DNA from: Thermoflavifilum sp.
Lineage (GTDB): Bacteria; Bacteroidota; Bacteroidia; Chitinophagales; Chitinophagaceae
DNA length: 64,000 bases
Assembly: GCA_023511875.1 (NCBI GenBank)
Contig: JAIMAQ010000001.1
Span: 124,001 to 188,000, forward strand
Reading direction: 5' to 3'
The position numbers were made by a program, and so were the translations under genes. The notes under the pieces are model-generated. The model had not been told where the DNA came from. It saw nothing but the letters and a program-made list of their open reading frames with translations, and made no database searches. This document shows, one piece after another, positions 37,547 through 45,739 of this stretch. The first letter of the stretch is position 1; every line of letters starts with the position of its first letter.

Positions 37547-39973
37547 ATGCGTGTAAAGTTTTCCCTTCTATTGCTTGTTTTTGCACTATATCGGATGGTA
37601 TTTTCCACCGTTGCACAAGGCCAGGATAACTTATTGCCCCATAGCCTAGGAGCAGTTGTGAAGGCTGAAAAAACGGCTCTAGGCATGCTATTCACTACCG
37701 ATGATCATCATCTGGTATGGATCAACTCCTATTCGCCAACTATCATCAGGGTACGTATCACCGACGAGTTAGCTCAGCACGATCACTCCTATGCCGTTAT
37801 CTTAAAGCCAGAAGCGGCGTTTTCTCATATCCAAGAAACGCCCAACGAATGGATCCTCGAAACAGATTCTTTACGAGTCATCGTGCACAAAGCGCCCTTG
37901 CGCATAGATTTCTATCGTAAAAATGGAGATTGGCTTGATGGCGACGATCCCCAACTAGGTGTTACTTGGCAAGGAACACAAGTGTATAGTTACCGAAAAC
38001 TACATCCCGAAGAAAAATTCATTGGCCTAGGTGAAAAAACTGGACCGCTCAACCGACGCGGGCTTTCATACGTCAATTGGAACACCGACGCGGGTTATCA
38101 TACCTATAGCGACCCGCTTTATGCGACCTATCCATTTTACATAGGCATACTCGCCGATCGCGTGTTTGGATTGTTTTTCGACAATACCTATAAATCTTTT
38201 TTCAATTTTGGCGGATCGACCAACGATCGCATGTATTTCTTTGGTGCTGAAGCCGGAGAAATGAATTATTATTTCTTTGGTGCATCTACGGTAACGGGTA
38301 TTTTACAAGATTACACCGCACTCACGGGGCGAATGCCCATGCCTCCGTTGTGGAGCCTGGGCTATCAGCAATGCCGCTATAGCTATATGAGCCAGCAACA
38401 ATTACTCGATGTAGCCCGTCGATTCCGTCAAGACAGCCTTCCTTGTGATGTTATCTATTGCGATATCGATTATATGCGAGGTTATCGCGTTTTTACTTGG
38501 AACCCACAAACTTATCCCCACCCCAAGGCCATGACCGATACGCTTAAAGCCCTGGGCATGCACCTGGTAACGATCATCGACCCAGGCATTAAAATCGACT
38601 CAAGCAATGAAGCGGGTGGTTATGAACCTTATCGTACCGGCATGGCACATGGTTATTTTGCTCATTATCCTGACGGAGAGCCTTATACTGGAAGTGTATG
38701 GGCTGGGCCGAGTCATTTCCCAGATTTTACTCGTGATGATGTCCGCCAATGGTGGGGCGATCAGTTTAAAATATTGGTCAACAGCGGAGTTACGGGTTTT
38801 TGGAACGACATGAATGAACCTGCGGTTTGGGGGCAAAACATTCCGCCAGTGGTGGAATTCGACCAAGGCAATCAAGTGGCCACTATTCAACAAGTGCATA
38901 ACATTTATGGTATGCAAATGGCTCGTGCCACGTATGAGGGCACACGACGTCTGCTCAATGGATATAGGCCTTTTGTGCTAACCCGCGCAGCTTATTCGGG
39001 AATACAACGGTATTCTGCACAATGGACGGGCGACAATTTCGCCAACGACAACAACATGATCATGGGTTTTCGAACGCTTAACAGCATGGGACTGAGTGGG
39101 GAAGCGTTTGTGGGTATGGATATTGGCGGTTTTAATGGTAATCCTACGCCTGAACTGTATGTACGCTGGATGTCGCTGGGTGTGTATACGCCGCTCTTTC
39201 GTAACCACACCGCCAAAGGCAATACTTCGCATGAACCTTGGACATGGGGAGAGTTTAATGAAATTACGGTTCGCCGTTTCTTGCAAACACGTTATCGGCT
39301 TTTGCCCTACTTGTATAGTTGCTTTTATATAGCCCACACTAGCGGAATGCCCGTCAATCGCAGCTTAGCCATAGATTATACTTACGACGAGCATATTTAT
39401 GATCCACGCTATGATGCAGAATTTCTTTTTGGACCTTTTATGTTGGTAGCTCCCGTAAGTTCTACCCAAATGGCTGCAGATGTGTATTTGCCTCGAGGCA
39501 CCTGGTACCGCTTCAGTAGCGATCAAACCTATTCGGGTGATACTAGCTGGTGGGTGCCAGCACCATTAGATGATCTGCCCGTATTTGTAAAAGCTGGAGC
39601 TATTATTCCTATGCAAAATGTTGTAGAAAGTACAGCAGAGCCAGGAGATGGTATTTTGCGGATTCATGTTTGGTATGGAACCGATAGTACTTCATTTACT
39701 TATTATGAAGATGATGGGCAAACCTACCAATATGAACAAGGTGAGTATTTGATTCGTCAAATGCATTTCAACCCCAATACGCATCAGTTTGTCATCGATC
39801 CAGCAAAAGGGCAATATACTTCACGTTTTCGGCAAATTGAATGGATTGGACATCATTTCCCATCTCATATAAATTTTATGGTCAATGGTAAATCTGTACC
39901 AGTCTCTTATCATTCATCTACCTATTCCTTTACCATTCCTAATGATAGAGAAAAAATCGTGATTCAATGGTAA
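37547..39973 (+). CDS. GH31 alpha-glucosidase
   Basis: An 808-residue exported glycoside hydrolase of family 31. The signal peptide is about residues 1-24 (ends TVAQ). An N-terminal galactose-mutarotase-like beta-sandwich precedes the TIM barrel. The catalytic nucleophile is D421 (GFWNDMNEPAVWG) and the acid/base is D496 (QWTGDN); the family signature around FRNHTAKGNTSHEPW follows. It is most likely a periplasmic alpha-glucosidase or alpha-xylosidase; the C-terminal beta-sandwich domains are typical. The specificity is not clear from sequence. It is divergent from the ilv operon. Confidence 0.92.
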   Translation: MRVKFSLLLLVFALYRMVFSTVAQGQDNLLPHSLGAVVKAEKTALGMLFTTDDHHLVWINSYSPTIIRVRITDELAQHDHSYAVILKPEAAFSHIQETPNEWILETDSLRVIVHKAPLRIDFYRKNGDWLDGDDPQLGVTWQGTQVYSYRKLHPEEKFIGLGEKTGPLNRRGLSYVNWNTDAGYHTYSDPLYATYPFYIGILADRVFGLFFDNTYKSFFNFGGSTNDRMYFFGAEAGEMNYYFFGASTVTGILQDYTALTGRMPMPPLWSLGYQQCRYSYMSQQQLLDVARRFRQDSLPCDVIYCDIDYMRGYRVFTWNPQTYPHPKAMTDTLKALGMHLVTIIDPGIKIDSSNEAGGYEPYRTGMAHGYFAHYPDGEPYTGSVWAGPSHFPDFTRDDVRQWWGDQFKILVNSGVTGFWNDMNEPAVWGQNIPPVVEFDQGNQVATIQQVHNIYGMQMARATYEGTRRLLNGYRPFVLTRAAYSGIQRYSAQWTGDNFANDNNMIMGFRTLNSMGLSGEAFVGMDIGGFNGNPTPELYVRWMSLGVYTPLFRNHTAKGNTSHEPWTWGEFNEITVRRFLQTRYRLLPYLYSCFYIAHTSGMPVNRSLAIDYTYDEHIYDPRYDAEFLFGPFMLVAPVSSTQMAADVYLPRGTWYRFSSDQTYSGDTSWWVPAPLDDLPVFVKAGAIIPMQNVVESTAEPGDGILRIHVWYGTDSTSFTYYEDDGQTYQYEQGEYLIRQMHFNPNTHQFVIDPAKGQYTSRFRQIEWIGHHFPSHINFMVNGKSVPVSYHSSTYSFTIPNDREKIVIQW

Positions 39974-40123
39974 AATATTGATCATACCTAAACATAGCTC
40001 ATTATCCGTATATTGATTTTTCCTGTGGGTCATACCCATTGCTAAAGCTTATTCATATCATGGATGCACATATGTTTGGATACACATTTCGCATAAGATT
40101 GTATGCTGAATCGATAAACTCGT

Positions 40124-40154
40124 TTTGATAAAATCAGCACATAGACTAATTTTG
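40124..40154 (+). promoter_or_regulatory. Promoter of the alcohol dehydrogenase gene
   Basis: TTTG at 40124-40127 and TAATTTTG at 40147-40154 are separated by 19 bases. Both boxes match the Bacteroidota consensus (TTTG - 19 to 21 - TAnnTTTG) exactly. The predicted start gives a leader of about 30 bases before the ATG at 40190. This is the best promoter in the window. Confidence 0.7.
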
Positions 40155-40189
40155 AACAAATTCTTTCTTTTAGGTAAACATTTTATTAT

Positions 40190-41236
40190 ATGCTTCCCAC
40201 AAAAGGTTACGCAGCTCATAACGATCATGATCCATTGGTTCCGTTTAACTTCTCGCGTCGTGATCCCGGGCCTCATGATGTATTAATTGAAATTTTGTAT
40301 TGTGGCGTTTGTCATTCCGATTTACACCAAGTACGCAACGAATGGCATGAAACCATTTACCCAATTGTGCCTGGACATGAAATTGTAGGTCGTGTGGTGC
40401 GTACAGGCAATGCCGTCACTCGCTTCAAGCCAGGCGATTTAGCTGGTGTAGGTGTGTTTATAGACTCTTGTAGAACATGTGATAATTGTAAAAATGGCTT
40501 AGAACAATATTGTGAACAAGGCATGATAGCTACTTATAATAGTTGGGAAAAAGATGGCAAACATTATACTTATGGAGGCTATTCCAATCAAATTGTAGTA
40601 GACGAACACTATACCTTACATGTTCCTGCGTCTCTTGATCTCAGAGGCGTTGCACCATTATTGTGTGCGGGCATTACCACCTATTCGCCTCTTCGATATT
40701 TAGAAGTGGGTAAAGGCACGCGAGTAGCCATTGCAGGACTTGGAGGATTAGGTCATATGGGGGTGAAATGGGCTGCCGCTATGGGAGCAGAAGTTACGCT
40801 GTTGAGTTCCTCTCCTTCTAAAAAAGCTGATGCTCATAGACTAGGAGCACATGAATTTATATGGGTAAATGATGAAGAAGCCCTGAAAAAAAGAAAGGCT
40901 TATTTCGATGTTATTTTGAATACGATATCTGCCCCACACGACTATAATCGCTATTTACAACTTTTGCGATTAAATGGTACTATGGCGGTAGTAGGTTTAC
41001 CTCCAGCACCTCAACAAATACAAGTTTTTCATTTAACCAATTTCCGAAGAAGTATTATGGGTTCTATGATTGGTGGCATTCGCGAAACGCAAGAAATGCT
41101 CGACTTTGCAGCACAACATCAGATTACTTCTGATGTGGAAGTAATTGCCATGCAAGATATCAATACGGCTTTCGATAGGCTGGCAAAAAATGATGTAAAA
41201 TACCGCTTCGTAATAGATATGTCGACCTTGCAGTAG
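40190..41236 (+). CDS. Zinc-dependent NAD(P) alcohol dehydrogenase (CAD/YahK-like)
   Basis: A 348-residue medium-chain dehydrogenase. Catalytic zinc ligands are C41 (GVCHSDLH), H63-E64 (PGHE) and C159; the structural zinc is held by C94, C97, C100 and C108 (CRTCDNCKNGLEQYC). The nucleotide loop is GLGGLGHMGVKWA (183-195). The combination is that of the cinnamyl-alcohol dehydrogenase/YahK group, which reduces a broad range of aldehydes, usually with NADPH. It is monocistronic, with its own strong promoter upstream and an intrinsic terminator downstream. Confidence 0.93.
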   Translation: MLPTKGYAAHNDHDPLVPFNFSRRDPGPHDVLIEILYCGVCHSDLHQVRNEWHETIYPIVPGHEIVGRVVRTGNAVTRFKPGDLAGVGVFIDSCRTCDNCKNGLEQYCEQGMIATYNSWEKDGKHYTYGGYSNQIVVDEHYTLHVPASLDLRGVAPLLCAGITTYSPLRYLEVGKGTRVAIAGLGGLGHMGVKWAAAMGAEVTLLSSSPSKKADAHRLGAHEFIWVNDEEALKKRKAYFDVILNTISAPHDYNRYLQLLRLNGTMAVVGLPPAPQQIQVFHLTNFRRSIMGSMIGGIRETQEMLDFAAQHQITSDVEVIAMQDINTAFDRLAKNDVKYRFVIDMSTLQ

Positions 41237-41258
41237 GGGAACAATTCAATGATATGAC

Positions 41259-41292
41259 AAAGCTGTGGTCTAACAAAACCACGGCTTTTTTT
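41259..41292 (+). terminator. Intrinsic terminator after the alcohol dehydrogenase gene
   Basis: The stem AAAGCTGTGGT (41259-41269) pairs with ACCACGGCTTT (41278-41288) with one G-T wobble and an 8-base loop, followed by a T-run to 41292. It lies 22 bases after the stop codon. Confidence 0.85.
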
Positions 41293-41498
41293 ATGAGTAT
41301 TTGTATAGCAAACTTTTATTACAAAAGCTTCTTGCAAGCTTAGTGAAGAATGAGCGTTTTTCTGGCATTCTTGAATTTGACAAAGAAAGAAGCACAAAAA
41401 TTAAAGATATGTGACCACACTCATCCTTTTTGCAAGGGGAAACGACCTATAGAAAAAAGATGCATTTGCTTGAAGGGGATAGCTCGCGAAAATATCTA

Positions 41499-41984
41499 TT
41501 ATCGATTAAACGTATAGCGAACCGATAAGCCAAATTCCCCACCAAAGAAACCTGCAAAAGGCGAAAGATTAATGGCTGGCTTCCAGTCGAGACTAAGGTT
41601 TAATGGGGCACTGGGAATGGTGTAATCAATTCCCAAAATACCATCAACACCTAATATGAAGGCACCGCTGTTATAATGTTTATTGTTATAATCATATCCA
41701 CCATTTAGTCCACCAATATGCGCACCACCACCCACATACCAGCCCAAGCCATTGGGGTCACTAAATGGTTGATGAAGTTCATACAACCCAGTAAGCGTAA
41801 ACCAATTAGGTCCTATGCCTAAAATGCCCTCCAATGCTGAATTCCCACCGATGTAATGTTGTAAAGTCACTCCGCTGGGATCTCCTAGCCTCACCCCAAG
41901 AGCCGTTTGATAGCTTTGTGCTGATGCACGAAAACTCCAAATGGCAATGATAAGTATAGACAGATAACTTATTTTCTTCAACAT
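41499..41984 (-). CDS. Small outer-membrane beta-barrel protein, paralogue 1
   Basis: A 161-residue protein with a signal peptide (about 1-22, ends ASAQ). The mature part is a run of amphipathic strands rich in glycine and aromatics, such as GLGWYVGGGAHIG and FGLSVRYTFNR at the C-terminus, which ends in the aromatic-type strand expected for insertion by BAM. It is clearly related to the next gene: both share the pattern PSAPLNLSLDWKP / PAAPLNMSFDWRP and GL(G/T)WY(V/L)G. No named family was assigned. The genes sit in tandem, 80 bases apart. Confidence 0.6.
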   Translation of the reverse strand: MLKKISYLSILIIAIWSFRASAQSYQTALGVRLGDPSGVTLQHYIGGNSALEGILGIGPNWFTLTGLYELHQPFSDPNGLGWYVGGGAHIGGLNGGYDYNNKHYNSGAFILGVDGILGIDYTIPSAPLNLSLDWKPAINLSPFAGFFGGEFGLSVRYTFNR

Positions 41985-42006
41985 AAACTATACATTTAAT
42001 CATTTA

Positions 42007-42014
42007 CAAAAATA
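42007..42014 (-). promoter_or_regulatory. Possible -7 box of paralogue 1
   Basis: Reads TATTTTTG on the minus strand, an exact TAnnTTTG, 23 bases upstream of the ATG at 41984. This suggests paralogue 1 can be transcribed separately from paralogue 2. No -33 TTG was seen. Confidence 0.4.
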
Positions 42015-42064
42015 GATGAATTTAAAACTAATTAGAAAATATTTTTATGAAGCTTTGCATTGAC

Positions 42065-42571
42065 TTAAAAAGCAAATCGGAATGCAAATTGGAAACGACC
42101 CGCTATCGAGCCCGTTCCATGTGTAAATTGAATATATGGTCGCCAATCAAATGACATATTCAGTGGAGCAGCAGGAATCTTTAGATCGATGCCCAACATT
42201 GGCCTTACTCCAAAATCTGTTTCCTGCTGATCAAAAAACAGTTGTGGTCCCATGCCCAAATACCAAGTTAGCCCCGAAGCGCCAGAAAAATATCCATGAT
42301 AGGCATATAGTACATTTAGTCCAGTTAAGTCTCCTGGGAAAAACAACAAGTTAGCTTCTCCTGCATCGTGTGGGGTAAAAAAATGTTTAGCAGAAATACC
42401 TACTCCTGTAGCCCCATCCCCAAAATCTACGCCCAAGCCTATAGATGTGCGATAAAACGTACCACTACGATACGATCGTTGAGCTTGTGCAGTAAGCACA
42501 ACAGCAGATCCCAAGAAAAAGAAAAAACAAATAACAAATGCACGCCTGTAATGAATATATATGTTTCCCAT
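42065..42571 (-). CDS. Small outer-membrane beta-barrel protein, paralogue 2
   Basis: A 168-residue protein with a signal peptide (about 1-30, ends TAQAQ) and about eight predicted strands, ending FQFAFRFAF. It aligns by eye with the downstream paralogue over GLTWYLGMGPQLF and the PAAPLNMSFDWRP segment. The likely role is a small structural or porin-like barrel; no family was recognised. It precedes paralogue 1 on the same strand and follows nhaA on that strand by 70 bases. Confidence 0.6.
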   Translation of the reverse strand: MGNIYIHYRRAFVICFFFFLGSAVVLTAQAQRSYRSGTFYRTSIGLGVDFGDGATGVGISAKHFFTPHDAGEANLLFFPGDLTGLNVLYAYHGYFSGASGLTWYLGMGPQLFFDQQETDFGVRPMLGIDLKIPAAPLNMSFDWRPYIQFTHGTGSIAGRFQFAFRFAF

Positions 42572-42641
42572 AGCAATAACAGATTAGGTGAGAAATTTCA
42601 CCCACCTTACATGCAGCTATTGTGCCAAAATCAATTTTTCG

Positions 42642-43832
42642 TCAAGAAGCCTTGCTAGCAAACCATTTGAGGTATGCAAAACCCAATACTCCTGATATAA
42701 GTGAGCCCAATAAAACAGCTAACTTAGCTGTAAGTTGCCATTCATCTACATCAAACGCCAACGTAGTAATAAAGATCGACATCGTAAATCCAATACCTGC
42801 AAGCATTCCTATTCCGAGAATATGCTTCCATCTTACCGCAGCAGGTAAATGTGCTACGCCTGTTTTCACCAATAGATAACTACTCAACAAAATGCCTGCT
42901 GGCTTACCCAGGATTAATCCTAACATAACGCCCCATCCTAATGTAGAAAATATTGCAGTTCCCACATTGGCTGGAATAAATAAGTCGGTATTAGCAAGAG
43001 CAAATAAAGGTAATACGATAAAATTTACTGGTAAGTGTAAAACATGTTCTAATTTCTCAATAGAAGATAAAGGCAAGCAAAAAGCAGCTAGTACACCGGC
43101 AACAGTAGCATGTACACCCGAGTTAAACATACTTATCCATAAGATCAACATGGGTAATATGTATATCATTACACGCCTTACTCGAAGTAAGTTCATCACT
43201 ATCATGATCAAGATCATCAACAAAGCGAGAACAAGATATAGCAGATGTATCTGGGATGAATAAAAAATAGCAATGACCAGAATTGCACCTAAATCATCTA
43301 TGATAGCTAGCGCACTTAAGAATATTTTCAACGAATTCGGAACTCTATCTCCTAATAAAAAAAGTATACCCAATGAGAATGCGATGTCTGTAGCCATAGG
43401 AATTCCCCAACCATGCCGATAAGGTGCATGCACATTAAATAGCAAGTAAATTCCAGCCGGAACAAGCATTCCACCAATAGCTGCACCTATAGGCAGTATG
43501 GATCTACGAAAAGAAGCCAATTCACCTTCCCAGAGTTCTCGTTTGATTTCAATTCCCACGAGCAAAAAGAATATTACCATAAATCCATCATTTATCCAAT
43601 GCATGATGCTATGTGGAAGTTTAAACATGGGAATGTTGATCGAAATATGATAATGCCAAATCTGGTGATATACGTCTGACCATGAAGAATTAGCTATAAT
43701 CAGCGAAACAATTGTACATATCAACAATACTATTCCTACTGATTTGGAGCTTTTGATAAAATCTTGAAAAATACGGGTTAGATAATTGCTTATCCGATTT
43801 GCTGAATTACTAAAAAGAAAATTCCACATCAT
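42642..43832 (-). CDS. nhaA: Na+/H+ antiporter NhaA
   Basis: A 396-residue inner-membrane antiporter with about 12 helices that exports sodium in exchange for protons and is activated at alkaline pH. The paired aspartates D179-D180 in LSALAIIDDLGAILVIA are the ion-binding site; the MATDIAFSLGIL and VGIEIKRELWEGEL segments are typical of NhaA. Full length. The start may be either of two adjacent ATG codons (43832 or 43829). Confidence 0.95.
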   Translation of the reverse strand: MMWNFLFSNSANRISNYLTRIFQDFIKSSKSVGIVLLICTIVSLIIANSSWSDVYHQIWHYHISINIPMFKLPHSIMHWINDGFMVIFFLLVGIEIKRELWEGELASFRRSILPIGAAIGGMLVPAGIYLLFNVHAPYRHGWGIPMATDIAFSLGILFLLGDRVPNSLKIFLSALAIIDDLGAILVIAIFYSSQIHLLYLVLALLMILIMIVMNLLRVRRVMIYILPMLILWISMFNSGVHATVAGVLAAFCLPLSSIEKLEHVLHLPVNFIVLPLFALANTDLFIPANVGTAIFSTLGWGVMLGLILGKPAGILLSSYLLVKTGVAHLPAAVRWKHILGIGMLAGIGFTMSIFITTLAFDVDEWQLTAKLAVLLGSLISGVLGFAYLKWFASKAS

Positions 43833-43979
43833 ATAATCTAATCATTTAAAAACTTAATCACAAATTAAAGATATCTTAAATTTCCGCGTTGATACACTTC
43901 TTTTTACATAAATTGGCATAATTCTTTATGGTATCTAATATAGATAAAATCATTTTTTCATTTTAAAATCTACATAATT

Positions 43980-44195
43980 ATGGACAAGAAAAATGCTTAC
44001 CTCATTGGATTAATTGCTGCTGCTACTGCTGGACTAGTAGCTGGATTACTCTTGGCCCCTAAGAAAGGCGCAGAGTTGAGAAAAGATATTAAAGAAAAAG
44101 CCGATGAACTCTCTGAACAGCTGAAACGTGTGGTGAAGAAAGGAAAAGAAAAAGCCGGTGAAGTGCAAGATGAATTTGAAAGAGCCATAAGCTAA
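43980..44195 (+). CDS. YtxH domain protein
   Basis: A 71-residue protein with one N-terminal membrane helix (about residues 7-26, LIGLIAAATAGLVAGLLLAP) followed by the KKGAELRKDIKEKADEL segment and a charged amphipathic helix typical of YtxH/general stress membrane proteins. Function is unknown; homologues in other bacteria respond to stress. The gene is followed 8 bases later by a strong terminator. Confidence 0.85.
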   Translation: MDKKNAYLIGLIAAATAGLVAGLLLAPKKGAELRKDIKEKADELSEQLKRVVKKGKEKAGEVQDEFERAIS

Positions 44196-44203
44196 ACCAT
44201 GAA

Positions 44204-44227
44204 AGCCTCTCATGAGAGGCTTTTTTA
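44204..44227 (+). terminator. Intrinsic terminator after the YtxH gene
   Basis: A perfect 20-base palindrome, AAGCCTCTCA then TGAGAGGCTT (44204-44223), runs into six T residues. On the opposite strand the tract is weaker, but the hairpin may also stop transcripts of the convergent dipeptide epimerase gene, whose stop is at 44270. Confidence 0.85.
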
Positions 44228-44269
44228 TGCTATTCTGGCACAATTTTATTTTGTTGTCATGAAAAATAT

Positions 44270-45331
44270 TCATTTCACCACATATCGTTGAAACTCTGGA
44301 AGCAGAGAAACTCCAGTACCTGGTGCATCGGCAAATAAAATTTTACCCTGTTTATAACGAATACCTGTAGCAATAGAAGCTTGCAAAAGCAATGGACCAT
44401 CTAAATCGGCTTCATCAACCAATGGCAGCAAATGCGCTGCTGCCGATGTTCCCACTATGCTCTCGTTCATCGAGCCCAACATGATTTTTAATCGCATAGC
44501 ACGTGCCTGTTTGATCATTCGCAACGCAGGCGTGATGCCTCCACATTTGGTGAGTTTAATGTTAATACCTTGATATAGATGAGCGCAATGCTGCACATCA
44601 TTTTCTTGCACACAACTTTCATCGGCAAACAAAGGCAGTTCGGGCATCTTTGGAAATGAGGCTAATTGCCAATCATCGGTTACTGGCAAAGGTTGTTCAA
44701 TTAATTCGATGCGCAGTTGCCGACAAATGGGATAATATTGTTGCAGTTGAGTAATATCCCAGCCTGCATTGGCATCGATGCGAAGCCTGGAATGGGTATG
44801 TTGGCGAATGGTTTGTAATATGCGCATATCATTGGCCGTACCCACTTTGATTTTGTATATGGGCCAGGGATGTGCTTGCATCTTTTCCAACATGACCTCG
44901 GGTTGGTCGATACCAATCGTATAATCAGTAAGTGGGCGTGGTTCTGCTCGATCGGTCCAGCATCGATAAAGTGGCTGCTGCAGTTTACGCCCATACCAAT
45001 CCCACGCCGCCATATCGAGTGCACATAAGGTAAAATGAATGAGATGTGGATGGACAGATTTGTGTTGCAGTAGTGCTTTCAAACGTCTCCAAAAAACTTC
45101 GGGATGATCGATTGTTTCTTGTTCAATGTTTTCTCGAACCGATTCAATCAATTGAATGAAATCATCCAAACGAGTACGGTAGTATGCATTTTCGGCCGTT
45201 TCGCCATACCCCACAATACCATCCTGTTCAATAGATACGATCAACAAAGGTTGTTCGCGCTTGGAATGTCGGGAAATGGTAAAATCGTATTCAAAAGGTA
45301 AAACAACTGGATAAACATGAATCTGAGCCAT
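44270..45331 (-). CDS. Dipeptide epimerase (L-Ala-D/L-Glu epimerase type)
   Basis: A 353-residue enolase-superfamily enzyme of the muconate-lactonising subgroup. Visible residues are the KxK motif K160-K162 (YKIKVG), metal ligands D186 (DANAGWD), E212 (IEQPL) and D237 (FADES), and the K259/K262 segment (IKLTKCGGI) that abstracts the second proton. The set matches dipeptide epimerases, which help recycle murein peptides or process dietary dipeptides in the cytoplasm. The exact dipeptide is not determined. The first 15 bases of the divergent cold-shock frame would overlap its 5' end, but the real csp start is downstream. Confidence 0.88.
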   Translation of the reverse strand: MAQIHVYPVVLPFEYDFTISRHSKREQPLLIVSIEQDGIVGYGETAENAYYRTRLDDFIQLIESVRENIEQETIDHPEVFWRRLKALLQHKSVHPHLIHFTLCALDMAAWDWYGRKLQQPLYRCWTDRAEPRPLTDYTIGIDQPEVMLEKMQAHPWPIYKIKVGTANDMRILQTIRQHTHSRLRIDANAGWDITQLQQYYPICRQLRIELIEQPLPVTDDWQLASFPKMPELPLFADESCVQENDVQHCAHLYQGINIKLTKCGGITPALRMIKQARAMRLKIMLGSMNESIVGTSAAAHLLPLVDEADLDGPLLLQASIATGIRYKQGKILFADAPGTGVSLLPEFQRYVVK

Positions 45332-45432
45332 ACATATTTTCCTGCCCGAAGCTACAACAAATTGGTTATCATACCATCAACACTGAGCGGCGTAGAAAAA
45401 ATCTTGCACGAAAAAAATAACAGGAAAAACCT

Positions 45433-45440
45433 TACCTTTG
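45433..45440 (+). promoter_or_regulatory. Possible -7 box of the cold-shock gene
   Basis: TACCTTTG is an exact TAnnTTTG, 36 bases before the ATG at 45476. A TTG at 45404-45406 is 26 bases upstream, too far for the usual spacing. The box also rules against the longer upstream frame beginning at 45317. Confidence 0.5.
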
Positions 45441-45475
45441 TTGATTATTGTTTTATTTTAATTTTTGATTTGATC

Positions 45476-45667
45476 ATGAAAACAGGAACCGTTAAGTTCT
45501 TTAATGAAACCAGAGGATTCGGTTTTATTAAAGAAGATGACACCCAGCAAGAAATCTTTGTGCATGTGAGCGGCATCAAGCAGCCCTTGCGCGAAGGCGA
45601 CAAAGTGACATTTGAGGTGTCACAAGGCAAAAAAGGCCTGAATGCAATTAATGTAAGAAAAATATAA
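45476..45667 (+). CDS. Cold-shock domain protein
   Basis: A 63-residue single-domain CspA-family protein that binds single-stranded RNA and DNA. RNP motifs are GTVKFFNETRGFGFI (RNP1-like) and EIFVHVSGI (RNP2). The frame extends to 45317, but the ATG at 45476 is the family start. It is monocistronic, with a promoter box upstream and an intrinsic terminator downstream. Confidence 0.94.
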   Translation: MKTGTVKFFNETRGFGFIKEDDTQQEIFVHVSGIKQPLREGDKVTFEVSQGKKGLNAINVRKI

Positions 45668-45695
45668 TTTTCATTATATTAATTACATCTTGCCT

Positions 45696-45729
45696 AATCC
45701 CGTCTTGGTTTTCCCAGACGGGATTTTTT
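45696..45729 (+). terminator. Intrinsic terminator after the cold-shock gene
   Basis: AATCCCGTCT (45696-45705) pairs with AGACGGGATT (45716-45725 approximately), with a short loop, followed by a T-run. It lies between csp and the convergent ribD. Confidence 0.85.
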
Positions 45730-45739
45730 ATTCTTCAAC

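Noticed and set aside
38978-39337. A 119-codon minus-strand frame
   Set aside because: It is antisense to the catalytic part of the GH31 gene and is explained by codon structure on the coding strand.
45317-45475. Extended N-terminus of the cold-shock protein
   Set aside because: It would precede the predicted -7 box at 45433 and gives a non-homologous 53-residue leader.
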